DNA of 64,000 nucleotides. It comes from Streptomyces sp. NBC_01231 (GTDB taxonomy: Bacteria; Actinomycetota; Actinomycetes; Streptomycetales; Streptomycetaceae). This document shows, one piece after another, positions 50,318-58,406 of this stretch; position 1 is the first letter of the stretch, and each line of letters starts with the position of its first letter. Below the pieces are notes generated by a model. The model did no database searches and was not told the origin of the DNA. It saw only the letters and a list, made by a program, of their open reading frames with translations. A program made the position numbers and the translations under genes. Where the stretch lies: the NCBI GenBank assembly GCA_035999765.1, contig CP108521.1:1364001-1428000 (forward strand), written 5' to 3'.

Positions 50318-51409
50318 TCAGACGTTCAGCGCCTCGATGAGTGCCTTGGTGACGTTCTCGGTGGTGGCGGTGCCGCCGACGTCACGGGTGAGGATGCCCG
50401 CGGCGGTCGTGGCCTCGATCGCCTTGTTGAGGCGGGCGGCCTGGTCGGGCAGGCCGAGGTGTTCCAGCATCAGGGCCGCGCTGCCGACCGCACCGATCGG
50501 GTTGGCCAGGCCCCGGCCCGCGATGTCCGGCGCGGAGCCGTGGACCGGTTCGAACATGCTGGGGAAGCGGCGCTCGGGGTTGAGGTTGGCGCTGGCGGCG
50601 AGCCCCAGGCTGCCGGCCAGCGCGCTGCCGAGGTCGGAGAGGATGTCGGCGTTGAGGTTGGAGGCCACGACGACCGACAGGTCCTCGGGGCGGAGCACGA
50701 ACTTCGCGGACATCGCGTCGACGAGGACACTCTCCGTCTCCACGTCCGGGTAGTCGGCGGCGACCCGCTTGAAGACGTCGTCCCACAGGACCATGCCGTA
50801 CTGCTGCGCGTTGCTCTTGGTGACCGAGGAGACCTTGCGGTGGGTGCGGGTGCGGGCCAGGTCGAAGGCGAAGCGCATGATGCGCTCGCAGCCGACCTCC
50901 GTGAACAGCGCGGACTGGACGGCGACTTCGCCGCCCTGCCCGCGGGCGGAGAGGTTGCGGCCGCCCAGACCGGCGTACTCCCCCTCGCTGTTCTCGCGGA
51001 CGACGACCCAGTCGAGCTCGGTGTCGTCGGCCTTGCGCAGGGGGCTGGTGATGCCGGGCAGAAACGTGACGGGACGGACGTTGGCCCACTGGTCGAAGTT
51101 CTGGCAGATCTTCAGACGCAGGCCCCACAGGCTGATGTGATCGGGGACGGTGGGCCAGCCGACGGCACCGAAGTAGATGGCGTCGAAGTCCTTCAGGCGG
51201 TCCAGGCCGTCGTCGTCGATCATCTTGCCGGTGCGCTCGTAGAACTCGCAGCCCCAGGGGAACTCCTCCCAGACGAAGGCGAATTCGGCGTCCGAGCCGC
51301 GGGAGTCGTCGGCCAGCGCGTCCAGGACGGCACGCCCTGCGGCGACGACCTCCTTGCCCACGCCGTCGGCGGGGATGGCGGCGATGCGGAACGTGCGGGG
51401 TGCGGTCAT
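50318..51409 (-). CDS. Tartrate / D-malate dehydrogenase (decarboxylating)
   Basis: A 363-residue beta-decarboxylating dehydrogenase of the isopropylmalate/TDH group. FRIAAIPADGVGKEVVAAG is the N-terminus; AVGWPTVPDHISLWGLRLKI and VVRENSEGEYAGLGGR are typical of TtuC/DmlA rather than LeuB; TKSNAQQYGMVLWD carries the catalytic Lys, and SMFEPVHGSAPDIAGRG the NAD site. It needs NAD and Mg/Mn. The ATG follows CGGAGG. It lies in one direction with a LysR gene and dctA, as in the E. coli dctA-dmlR-dmlA theme, so D-malate or tartrate is the likely substrate. Confidence 0.9.
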   Translation of the reverse strand: MTAPRTFRIAAIPADGVGKEVVAAGRAVLDALADDSRGSDAEFAFVWEEFPWGCEFYERTGKMIDDDGLDRLKDFDAIYFGAVGWPTVPDHISLWGLRLKICQNFDQWANVRPVTFLPGITSPLRKADDTELDWVVVRENSEGEYAGLGGRNLSARGQGGEVAVQSALFTEVGCERIMRFAFDLARTRTHRKVSSVTKSNAQQYGMVLWDDVFKRVAADYPDVETESVLVDAMSAKFVLRPEDLSVVVASNLNADILSDLGSALAGSLGLAASANLNPERRFPSMFEPVHGSAPDIAGRGLANPIGAVGSAALMLEHLGLPDQAARLNKAIEATTAAGILTRDVGGTATTENVTKALIEALNV

Positions 51410-51503
51410 GGGTGCCTCCGGCTTGCTCTGGTGCGGTCGCTTTCGAGTCAACACACCGCCGTCCCCACCCGTCCAAGACCTGCTTTCGATCCCACTCATA
51501 GGC

Positions 51504-52421
51504 TCAGCCGATCGGTTCACCGTCGGCTTCGCGTGCCCGGCGCTGCGCCAGTGATCCGGTGAGGGCGAGGAACGCGCGGGCCGCCGGGGTGAGGTGCGCG
51601 GGGAGGCTGACCATCGCCACGTGCAGATGGGCGGTGGGCTCGATGGGCGCCACCGCGGCGCCGCAGCGCCGGGCCAGCCTGGTCCAGGAGGAGGGCAGGA
51701 CGGCGACGCCCACACCGGTGAGGACCAGGGGCAGGATCGAGGTCCGGTGGTCGACGACCGTCACGATCTGGGTGCCGGTGCCGCCCGCGGTGACGTCGTC
51801 CACGATGCTGCGCATCAGGCTCCCCGTGCGGGAGGCGATGAGCTTCTGCCCGGCGAGGTCGTCGGGCCGGATCGTGACCCCGTCCTCGATGGCCCCGCCG
51901 GGCGCCGCGACCACCACGAACGGCTGGTCCTCGACGTGCAGGACGTCCAGCCCGGACGGGTTCACCGGACTCGCCGAGCCCAGCAGGCCCAGCTCGCAGG
52001 CGCCGCTGCGGACCAGGGTGACGACCTCGTCGGGGGTGAAGGCGGCCTGGGTGCTCACCGTGACGGAGGGGTGCAGTTCGGCGAAGCGGTGGATGAGGGT
52101 GGTCAGGGGTTCGATGCCCGGGGAGGGCATGGTGGCCAGCTCGACCGTGCCACCGTGGAGTCCGGCGAGAGCCGCGGCGGTGTCGCGTACGGCGGCCAGG
52201 TCCCGTAGGACGCGTCGGCTCGGCTCCAGGAGTTCCGTACCGGCCTCGCTCAGGACGACGCCCCGACCCACCCGGTGGAAGAGCGCCACCCCGAGGTCGG
52301 CCTCCAGGTTCGCCATGGCCTGCGACAGCGAAGGCTGCGCCACATGCAGCGCGGCGGCCGCCCTGCTGAATCCGCCGTGCTCGACGATGGCGAGGAAGTA
52401 CTCCAGTTGCCGGGCATCCAC
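51504..52421 (-). CDS. LysR family regulator (DmlR-like position)
   Basis: A 305-residue LysR-type regulator: HTH residues 1-60 (SRAAAALHVAQPSLSQAMANLE) and an effector domain with ELGLLGSASPVNPSGLDVLH. The start is GTG 52421. It lies between dctA and the tartrate/D-malate dehydrogenase, all leftward, and probably controls both. The 94-bp gap before the dehydrogenase has TCGAAAGC twice on the minus strand (about 33 bases apart), which could be its sites (inference). Confidence 0.9.
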   Translation of the reverse strand: MDARQLEYFLAIVEHGGFSRAAAALHVAQPSLSQAMANLEADLGVALFHRVGRGVVLSEAGTELLEPSRRVLRDLAAVRDTAAALAGLHGGTVELATMPSPGIEPLTTLIHRFAELHPSVTVSTQAAFTPDEVVTLVRSGACELGLLGSASPVNPSGLDVLHVEDQPFVVVAAPGGAIEDGVTIRPDDLAGQKLIASRTGSLMRSIVDDVTAGGTGTQIVTVVDHRTSILPLVLTGVGVAVLPSSWTRLARRCGAAVAPIEPTAHLHVAMVSLPAHLTPAARAFLALTGSLAQRRAREADGEPIG

Positions 52422-52567
52422 GGCGTCTCCCGGTCGTAGCGTCGATCGACGGGCTCAGCCTACTTTTCCGGCGGCAGGATGCTGGTCAGGGGCGTCTCAT
52501 GGTCACCGGAACCCCGACGGGCCAGTCACGTGATCGACATGCGGCTGGACAACCAGGACGCAGACCC

Positions 52568-54019
52568 TCAGCGCTCCGCCTCGGCCGGTACCGGGGCGGC
52601 AGCGACCCCGGCGTCCTGTCCGGGTGCGGAGGACGTGTGGGCGGACTCAGTGGCCGACAGCGGAACGGTCGGGGCGCCTTCTGGGGCGCCCGTCTCGGGC
52701 ATCGCCTCCAAGACGTCGCCCGACAGCACCGCGCGGGCCCTCGCCAGGTCCAGGTTGTTCTCCCACTTGGCGACGAACAGGGTGGCGACGGCGTTGCCGG
52801 AGAAGTTCACCATGGCCCGGCACTCCGACATGAACTTGTCGATGCCGAAGACGAGCATGATGCCGGCCGCCGGGACCGTGCCGACCGTGGACAGGGTCGC
52901 CGTGAGGGCGATGAAACCGCCGCCGGCGACGCCCGCGGCGCCCTTGGAGGTCAGCAACATGACGGCGAGCAGGCCGAGTTGCTGGGTGATCGACAGGGGC
53001 GTGTCGGTGGCCTGCGCGATGTAGAGGGTGGCGAGGGACAGGTAGATCGCGGCGCCGTCGAGGTTGAAGCTGTAGCCGGTCGGCACGACCAGGCCGACCG
53101 TGGACCGCTCGACGCCCATGTGCTGCAGCTTGCGCATGAGTCCCGGCAGGGCCGGCTCGGCGGTGGAGGTGCCCAGGATCAGGAAGAACTCCTCCTTGAA
53201 GTAGCGGAACAGCTGGAAGATGTTCAGCCGTACATACGCGGCGAGCACACCGCCGAGCACCACCACGACGAAGAGTGCGGAGGTGACGTAGAAGAGCAGG
53301 ATCAGCGAGCCGAGGCTGGTCAGCGTCGACAGGCCGAACTTCCCGATGGCGTAGGCCATCGCGCCGAACGCACCGAGCGGCGCCATCTTCATGACGAAGG
53401 AGAGCACCTTGAAGACGACCGCGGTGAGACGGTTGACGCCGGCGATGATCGGCTCGCCCACCGCGCCGACCGACTTCAGTGCGATACCGAAGATCACCGC
53501 CAGGAAGATGACCTGGAGGATGTCGCCCTCGACGAACGGGCCGAAGACACTGTCCGGCACGATGTGGGTGAGGAACTCCCACCAGCGCTGGCTCTCGCCC
53601 TTCGCGATGTAGTCTCCGGCGTCGCCCGAGGTGTGCAGGGTGGCCGGATCGGCGTGCACGCCGTCACCGAGACGGAAGATGTTCATGGCCACCAGGCCCG
53701 TCGCCATGGCGAGGATCGTGCCGACCTGGAAGTAGGTCAGCGCCTTGATGCCGGTGAGCCCGACCTGCTTCAGGTTCGCGACTCCGGAGATGCCGCCGAT
53801 GATCGTCAGGAACACGATCGGCCCGATCAGCAGCTTCATCGCGGTGATGAACGTCGTGCCGATCGGCTCCATGGAGGTGGCCACATCCGGCCACCGCCAG
53901 CCGAGCACGATGCCGATCACGATCGCCACCAGCACATGGACGTACAACTGCCGGTACCACGGCGTGGCCGCGATGCGCGCGGCCTGTGCGGCTCGCTCGT
54001 TGCCCGGGGTTTGCGTCAT
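52568..54019 (-). CDS. dctA: C4-dicarboxylate:cation symporter DctA
   Basis: A 483-residue dicarboxylate/amino acid:cation symporter. GTSTAEPALPGLMRKL is the re-entrant hairpin 1 Ser/Thr-rich motif, VVPTGYSFNLDGAAIYLS the TM7 motif, and IDKFMSECRAMVNFSGN the TM8 substrate-binding segment. It has eight helices plus hairpins. The C-terminal 45 residues are Ala/Pro/Ser-rich. It imports succinate, malate or tartrate-like acids for the downstream dehydrogenase. It is the first gene of the leftward set. Confidence 0.93.
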   Translation of the reverse strand: MTQTPGNERAAQAARIAATPWYRQLYVHVLVAIVIGIVLGWRWPDVATSMEPIGTTFITAMKLLIGPIVFLTIIGGISGVANLKQVGLTGIKALTYFQVGTILAMATGLVAMNIFRLGDGVHADPATLHTSGDAGDYIAKGESQRWWEFLTHIVPDSVFGPFVEGDILQVIFLAVIFGIALKSVGAVGEPIIAGVNRLTAVVFKVLSFVMKMAPLGAFGAMAYAIGKFGLSTLTSLGSLILLFYVTSALFVVVVLGGVLAAYVRLNIFQLFRYFKEEFFLILGTSTAEPALPGLMRKLQHMGVERSTVGLVVPTGYSFNLDGAAIYLSLATLYIAQATDTPLSITQQLGLLAVMLLTSKGAAGVAGGGFIALTATLSTVGTVPAAGIMLVFGIDKFMSECRAMVNFSGNAVATLFVAKWENNLDLARARAVLSGDVLEAMPETGAPEGAPTVPLSATESAHTSSAPGQDAGVAAAPVPAEAER

Positions 54020-54099
54020 TGCAGCCTCCCTGATCGCGCGACACCGAGCCCGATCGGCACGCGCCAGCTTGCGCCACAGTGAACCGGCCGCCGCCGGAA

Positions 54100-54387
54100 G
54101 CGGTCCACGACCAAAAATCGATGCCCCGTATAGGCGTGGCCTATCTGTTCTCCGCCTGGACCGGAGCAGCGCGATGTCGGGGCCGGAGCACCTGGAAAAG
54201 CCTGCTGAGCGTCTCCGTCCGCCGCTTGAACGACACCGGCAAGTCCGGCTGGAGGGTGCTCATCGACCTGGTTCCGGTCGTCGGCCCGGTCGTCCACCTC
54301 GTGGGCATGTCCGCGCCCCGCCCCCTCGTCTGCGCAGAGCAGGGCCGGGTAGCCGGTCTGTCTCCACAGTCCGCCGGGCCCGGCTAA
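54100..54387 (+). pseudogene. DUF805 membrane protein remnant
   Basis: The 54020-54397 stretch has no intact gene. It does encode a short frame with SVRRLNDTGKSGWRVLIDLVPVVGP, the diagnostic DUF805 core (RRLHDTGRSGWW...). Upstream, GAARCRGRSTWKSLL corresponds to the usual GRxxRxEYW start of the domain with the first helices missing. After VHLVG the normal tail is lost, and the frame runs on through unrelated sequence to 54387. I read this as a decayed DUF805 gene with an internal deletion. Confidence 0.5.
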
Positions 54388-54397
54388 GTTGTGCCGC

Positions 54398-55363
54398 ATG
54401 AGCAACCTTGACCGCACCCCGGTACCGAGCCTGTGCGGCGGCCGTGGGTTCGTCGTCGCCGAACCCGTCCGCGAGCTGCTGAGTCCTCGCCGAGTGCAGC
54501 TCGGCGAGTCGACCGAGGTGCGCCGGCTGCTGCCGAACCTCGGCCGACGCATGATCGCCGCATGGGCCTTCGTCGACCACTACGGCCCCGACGACATCGC
54601 CGAGGAGCCCGGCATGCAGGTGCCCCCGCATCCGCACATGGGCCTGCAAACAGTCAGTTGGCTGCACGAGGGCGAGGTGCTGCACCGCGACTCGACCGGC
54701 AGCCTGCAGACCATCCGCCCGCGCGAGCTCGGACTGATGACGTCGGGCCGGGCGATCAGTCACTCGGAGGAGAGCCCCAAGTCGCATGCCCGCTTCCTGC
54801 ACGGCGCGCAACTGTGGGTCGCACTGCCGGACGCACACCGGCACACCGACCCGAAGTTCGAGCATCACGCCGAGCTGCCGACGGTCACGGCGCCCGGTCT
54901 CACGGCGACCGTGATTCTCGGCGACCTCGACGGCTCGACATCGCCCGGCTCGACGTACACGCCGATCGTCGGCGCCGACCTCACTCTCGCCCGTGGCGCC
55001 GACGTCCGGCTGCCGCTCGTGCCCGACTTCGAGTACGGGGTGCTCTCGATGTCCGGCGAGGTGCACGTGGACGGCGTGCCCGTGCTGCCCGGCTCGATGC
55101 TGTACCTCGGCTGCGGGCGCAGCGAACTGCCGTTGCGGGCCGAGTCCGACGCCGGACTCATGTTGCTCGGCGGCGAGCCGTTCGACGAGGAACTGATCAT
55201 GTGGTGGAACTTCGTCGGGCGGACGCAGGCCGAGATCGAGCAGGCTCGCGCCGACTGGATGACGGGCAGCCGGTTCGGCGAGGTGCACGGGTACGACGGC
55301 GTCCCGCTCACCGCGCCCGAACTGCCGCCGACACCCCTCAAGCCGCGCGGCCGCGTGCGATAG
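54398..55363 (+). CDS. Pirin family protein
   Basis: A 321-residue bicupin of the pirin family. Metal ligands lie in PPHPHMGLQTVSW (two His) and SHSEESP (His and Glu), as in human pirin and E. coli YhhW. The C-terminal cupin is less conserved (GEPFDEELIMWWNFVGRT is the family closing motif). Some pirins are quercetin dioxygenases and others bind regulators; no substrate is indicated here. The ATG at 54398 (MSNLDR) is preferred over an upstream TTG. A strong hairpin terminator follows. Confidence 0.92.
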   Translation: MSNLDRTPVPSLCGGRGFVVAEPVRELLSPRRVQLGESTEVRRLLPNLGRRMIAAWAFVDHYGPDDIAEEPGMQVPPHPHMGLQTVSWLHEGEVLHRDSTGSLQTIRPRELGLMTSGRAISHSEESPKSHARFLHGAQLWVALPDAHRHTDPKFEHHAELPTVTAPGLTATVILGDLDGSTSPGSTYTPIVGADLTLARGADVRLPLVPDFEYGVLSMSGEVHVDGVPVLPGSMLYLGCGRSELPLRAESDAGLMLLGGEPFDEELIMWWNFVGRTQAEIEQARADWMTGSRFGEVHGYDGVPLTAPELPPTPLKPRGRVR

Positions 55364-55373
55364 CTCGACGAGA

Positions 55374-55413
55374 CGAACGCCCCTGCCCGCAGCTTTGCGG
55401 GTGGGGGCGTTCG
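55374..55413 (+). terminator. Hairpin terminator after the pirin gene
   Basis: A 17-bp stem (55374-55390 with 55397-55413) around loop AGCTTT; all pairs hold with two T-G wobbles. It begins 11 bases after the pirin stop. Confidence 0.85.
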
Positions 55414-55514
55414 CATGTCGAGGAGAGCCATGACCGCCGCGACCACACCCACCTCCCCAGGTAGTGGAATTTTTGACCATCTCGTGGAGTTGTAGGCCGC
55501 GAAGGAGGTCAGCA

Positions 55515-55862
55515 GTGGACATGACGTACTACGACCACGGAACACCGGCGGAGCGCTGGGAGCGCGCCCGGATGTTCTTCGACGCGAAGGACTACGCGGC
55601 CGCCGCGCGCGTTCTGGGCGGGCTGGTCGAGGAGGTGCCGGAGCAGACCGGACCGCGGTTGCTGCTGGCCCGTGCCTACTACCACTCGGCCCAACTCCGG
55701 CGCGCGGAGAGCGAGTTGCGGGTCATCATCGAGCGTGACCCGGTGGAGCACTACGCCCGGCTGATGCTCGGTCGCACCTTGCAGCGGCAGGACCGGGCGG
55801 ACGAGGCGGAGTCGCACCTGCGTCTCGCCTCGGCCCTCGCGGGTGACTTCGAGCAACTCTGA
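55515..55862 (+). CDS. Small tetratricopeptide-repeat protein
   Basis: A 115-residue protein that is almost wholly TPR helices: RARMFFDAKDYAAAARVLGG, RLLLARAYYHSAQLRRAESE and RLMLGRTLQRQDRADEAESH, giving three repeats with the usual A/L/Y spacing. Such proteins are adaptors; no partner is indicated. The GTG at 55515 is preceded by GGAGG with a 6-base gap; the ATG at 55521 is an alternative. A perfect hairpin terminator follows. Confidence 0.85.
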   Translation: MDMTYYDHGTPAERWERARMFFDAKDYAAAARVLGGLVEEVPEQTGPRLLLARAYYHSAQLRRAESELRVIIERDPVEHYARLMLGRTLQRQDRADEAESHLRLASALAGDFEQL

Positions 55863-55887
55863 TCCCGCCGTCGCGATCCGACCGGAT

Positions 55888-55922
55888 CTCGGGCCCGGCT
55901 CCACCGTGGAGCCGGGCCCGAG
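55888..55922. terminator. Bidirectional terminator between TPR and PepSY genes
   Basis: Perfect 16-bp GC stem: CTCGGGCCCGGCTCCA pairs with its complement across CCG. It lies between two convergent genes, so it can end both. Confidence 0.88.
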
Positions 55923-55976
55923 GCGCGCCTTACGACGCACTGCCTCCCACCACTACGCCCCCACCCAGTCCCACCA

Positions 55977-57419
55977 TCAAGCGTCCGCACCGCTCGTCCG
56001 TGCCCGCCCCCGCCGGTGGTCGACCTCGCCGAGGACGACGTCCACGGCGATGAAGGCGGCCAGTGGGATGCCCAGCAGCGGCAGGAAGTAGCCGACCACG
56101 GCGATGGCCACCACGCACGGCAGCAGGATCTGCGGCGGGACCTGCTGCCAGGCGCCTCGCGGGATCGGCCGACCGAAGGCGGAGCCACGGCCGCGCTGCC
56201 ACCACATGCGGTAACCCCACACGATCAGCAGGATCAGGGAGAGCGCGAGGAACATCAGGGCGATCTGGTTGACCAGCCCGAAGAGGGAGCCGGTGTGCAG
56301 GTCGATGCCCCAGCGGGTCAGCTTCGCCAGCAGCGGGTAGTCCGCGAACCGCAGGACGTCGGTGACCTCACCGGTGTTCGGGTCGACCGCGACGGCGTCC
56401 TGCTTCTCGGGCCAGCTGCGCTGGATCTGCCGCACCACGTACGCGGAGGACGCGTCGGCGGGCGGGACCATCTCGACGGGGTCACCGAGCCCTTCGGAGC
56501 GGGCGGCGGCCAGCACCTTGTCGAGGCCGACGCCGTGCTGTGCGTCCCCGGCCGATGCGGAGGCGCCGTGACCCGCGTGGTCGCCACCCGCAGTGGCCGT
56601 GACGGACGGGGTGGCCTGGCCCAGGGAGGTGCGCAGTTCGTCGATGTTCGCTCCGGCGTACGTCGACCAGGTCAGCCCGGTCGCCGAGAGGAACAGGAAC
56701 CCGGCCGCCGCCCAGGCACCGACGACGCCGTGCCGACCGAGGGTGCGGCGCCGCCCGCTGGTGCCGCGCAGCTTGCGCAGGGCACGGCGGCGGGAGAACC
56801 ACAGCGCCAGCCCACCGAGCGCGATCACCCCGAGCCAGCTCGCCGCGAACTCGCTGTAGAGGCGCCCCGTCTCGCCCAGATGCAGATCGCGGTGGAGTTC
56901 GTCGATCCAGGTGCGCAGCGGCAGCGCGCCGGTCGAGCCGTACTGCTCCAGCGCACCGCGCACCTTCGCGGTGTACGGGTCGACGAACACGGCGAGCGTG
57001 TGGTCGGCGTCGACGCCCTTGACGCCGGACAGCAGCACCCTGGTCGTCGCGTCGGCCTCCGGCGAGGGGCGCACGGCGGCCACCGCGCCCTCGGGGTGCG
57101 CCTCACGGGCGGCGGCCACCTGCTCGGATATCGGCAACTTGGCGTCACCGACGGCGGAGACGGTCATCTCGTCGGCGTACACGAACTTCTCGGCCTGGAA
57201 CGAGCCTGCGTACAGGAAGCCGGTGACGGCGGCTACGAGCAGGAACGGTGCGACGAGCACTCCGGCGTAGAAGTGCAGGCGCAGCACCAGTGGGCGCAGG
57301 GTGGCCCATCTGCCGGGGGACGGCGCCGGGGCGGCGGGGCGTTGCGGGGCCTCGTCCGATGGGGGTCCCCCCGCTGGAGCGGAGCCGGAAGTGGGGGAGG
57401 TCGAGGGAGCGGAGGACAT
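55977..57419 (-). CDS. PepSY-domain membrane protein (PiuB-like)
   Basis: A 480-residue membrane protein. The N-terminal 40 residues are Pro/Ala/Ser-rich, then RLHFYAGVLVAPFLLVAAVTGFLYAG starts the PepSY-associated TM region. Two PepSY segments face outside; the later one has WPEKQDAVAVDPNTGEVTDVL. WIDELHRDLHLGETGRLYSE and LTRWGIDLHTGSLFGL are the family His motifs, and a His/Gly patch GGDHAGHG sits in an external loop. Relatives (PiuB, FoxB) help siderophore iron uptake or ferric reduction (family knowledge), so this one may handle iron or another metal. It is divergent from the deformylase gene. Confidence 0.88.
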   Translation of the reverse strand: MSSAPSTSPTSGSAPAGGPPSDEAPQRPAAPAPSPGRWATLRPLVLRLHFYAGVLVAPFLLVAAVTGFLYAGSFQAEKFVYADEMTVSAVGDAKLPISEQVAAAREAHPEGAVAAVRPSPEADATTRVLLSGVKGVDADHTLAVFVDPYTAKVRGALEQYGSTGALPLRTWIDELHRDLHLGETGRLYSEFAASWLGVIALGGLALWFSRRRALRKLRGTSGRRRTLGRHGVVGAWAAAGFLFLSATGLTWSTYAGANIDELRTSLGQATPSVTATAGGDHAGHGASASAGDAQHGVGLDKVLAAARSEGLGDPVEMVPPADASSAYVVRQIQRSWPEKQDAVAVDPNTGEVTDVLRFADYPLLAKLTRWGIDLHTGSLFGLVNQIALMFLALSLILLIVWGYRMWWQRGRGSAFGRPIPRGAWQQVPPQILLPCVVAIAVVGYFLPLLGIPLAAFIAVDVVLGEVDHRRGRARTSGADA

Positions 57420-57563
57420 CGGCGGGCTTCTCCCGGGGCAGGGGACGTTTCTCGGTAGCGGTCCAGTAGTCGGGAGGAAGGAGCGCCGAGTTCCGGGGCG
57501 CGCTAGTGGCGTGCGTCACACAGGAGTGGCAGGTGATCCCGGGTGCCGTGGCATGCTGTCGCG

Positions 57564-58211
57564 ATGGCATCTCCCCGTGATCGCGCCCCCATTGCCGAGC
57601 TGGTCGAGGAACTCCTGGCCACGGACGGCCCGTTGCCGATCGTCGCGGCCGGCGATCCGGTGCTGCGCCGGGGCGCGGAACGCTTCGACGGCCAACTGGG
57701 CCCCGCACTCCTGTCCCGTTTCGTCGAGGCCCTGCGGGTGACCATGCGCGCGGCACCCGGCGTGGGCCTGGCCGCGCCGCAGGTCGGGGTACCGCTACGG
57801 ATCGCGGTGATCGAGGATCCCGCGCCCGTGCCGGAGGAGGTACGGCTGGCGCGCGGCCGGGTCCCGCAGCCGTTCCGGGTCCTGGTCAACCCGTCGTACG
57901 AGCCCGTCGGCCCCGCCCGTGCCGCGTTCTTCGAGGGCTGCCTGAGCGTGCCGGGCTGGCAGGCGGTGGTGGCACGGCATTCCGAGGTGCGGCTGACCGG
58001 CGAGGACGAGCGGGGCAGCGCGGTGGACGAACGATTCACCGGCTGGCCCGCGCGGATCGTCCAGCACGAGACCGACCACCTCCACGGCACCCTGTACCTC
58101 GACCGCGCGGAGTTGCGTTCCCTGTCCTCGAACCAGGCGATGGCGGAGCGGTGGACGCAGCCGACACCGGAGGAAGCGGCCAGCGCACTGGGTTTCGGGC
58201 TACCGCGCTGA
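57564..58211 (+). CDS. def: Peptide deformylase
   Basis: A 215-residue deformylase. The three motifs are present: GVGLAAPQVG, EGCLSVPG (metal Cys) and QHETDHLHG (two metal His and catalytic Glu). It removes formyl groups from new proteins using Fe2+ or Zn2+. The ATG at 57564 (MASPRD) is chosen over one at 57543. It has an N-terminal extension of about 25 residues before the core. Streptomyces usually have several def genes; this one is unlinked to fmt, so it is probably an extra copy. Confidence 0.93.
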   Translation: MASPRDRAPIAELVEELLATDGPLPIVAAGDPVLRRGAERFDGQLGPALLSRFVEALRVTMRAAPGVGLAAPQVGVPLRIAVIEDPAPVPEEVRLARGRVPQPFRVLVNPSYEPVGPARAAFFEGCLSVPGWQAVVARHSEVRLTGEDERGSAVDERFTGWPARIVQHETDHLHGTLYLDRAELRSLSSNQAMAERWTQPTPEEAASALGFGLPR

Positions 58212-58230
58212 TTCGGGCCACCGACGGCGA

Positions 58231-58330
58231 CAGGCGGCGGGGCAACCGGTCCCGGGCGAGGTCGGCAGGCGGAGCAACCGGCCCCGGGCAAGAGCCTCAG
58301 GCGGAGCAACCGCCCCTGGGCGAGAGCGGC
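58231..58330. repeat. Three tandem 32-35-bp repeats downstream of def
   Basis: Units start at 58231, 58266 and 58298, each beginning CAGGCGG(A/C)G and continuing GCAACCG(G/C)(T/C)CCC(G/T)GGGC. They lie in the gap between convergent def and the flavoprotein gene. Confidence 0.85.
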
Positions 58331-58406
58331 CGCAGGTCCGCCCCGCCTCCTCCGTCCGAGGCTGTCCCGCGCCTGGCAGGACCGCCTCGGAGTGGGCTGA
58401 GCGGCG

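Noticed and set aside
50318..51409. 3-isopropylmalate dehydrogenase LeuB
   Set aside because: Motifs and neighbourhood (dctA, LysR) fit tartrate/D-malate dehydrogenase; no leucine genes are present.
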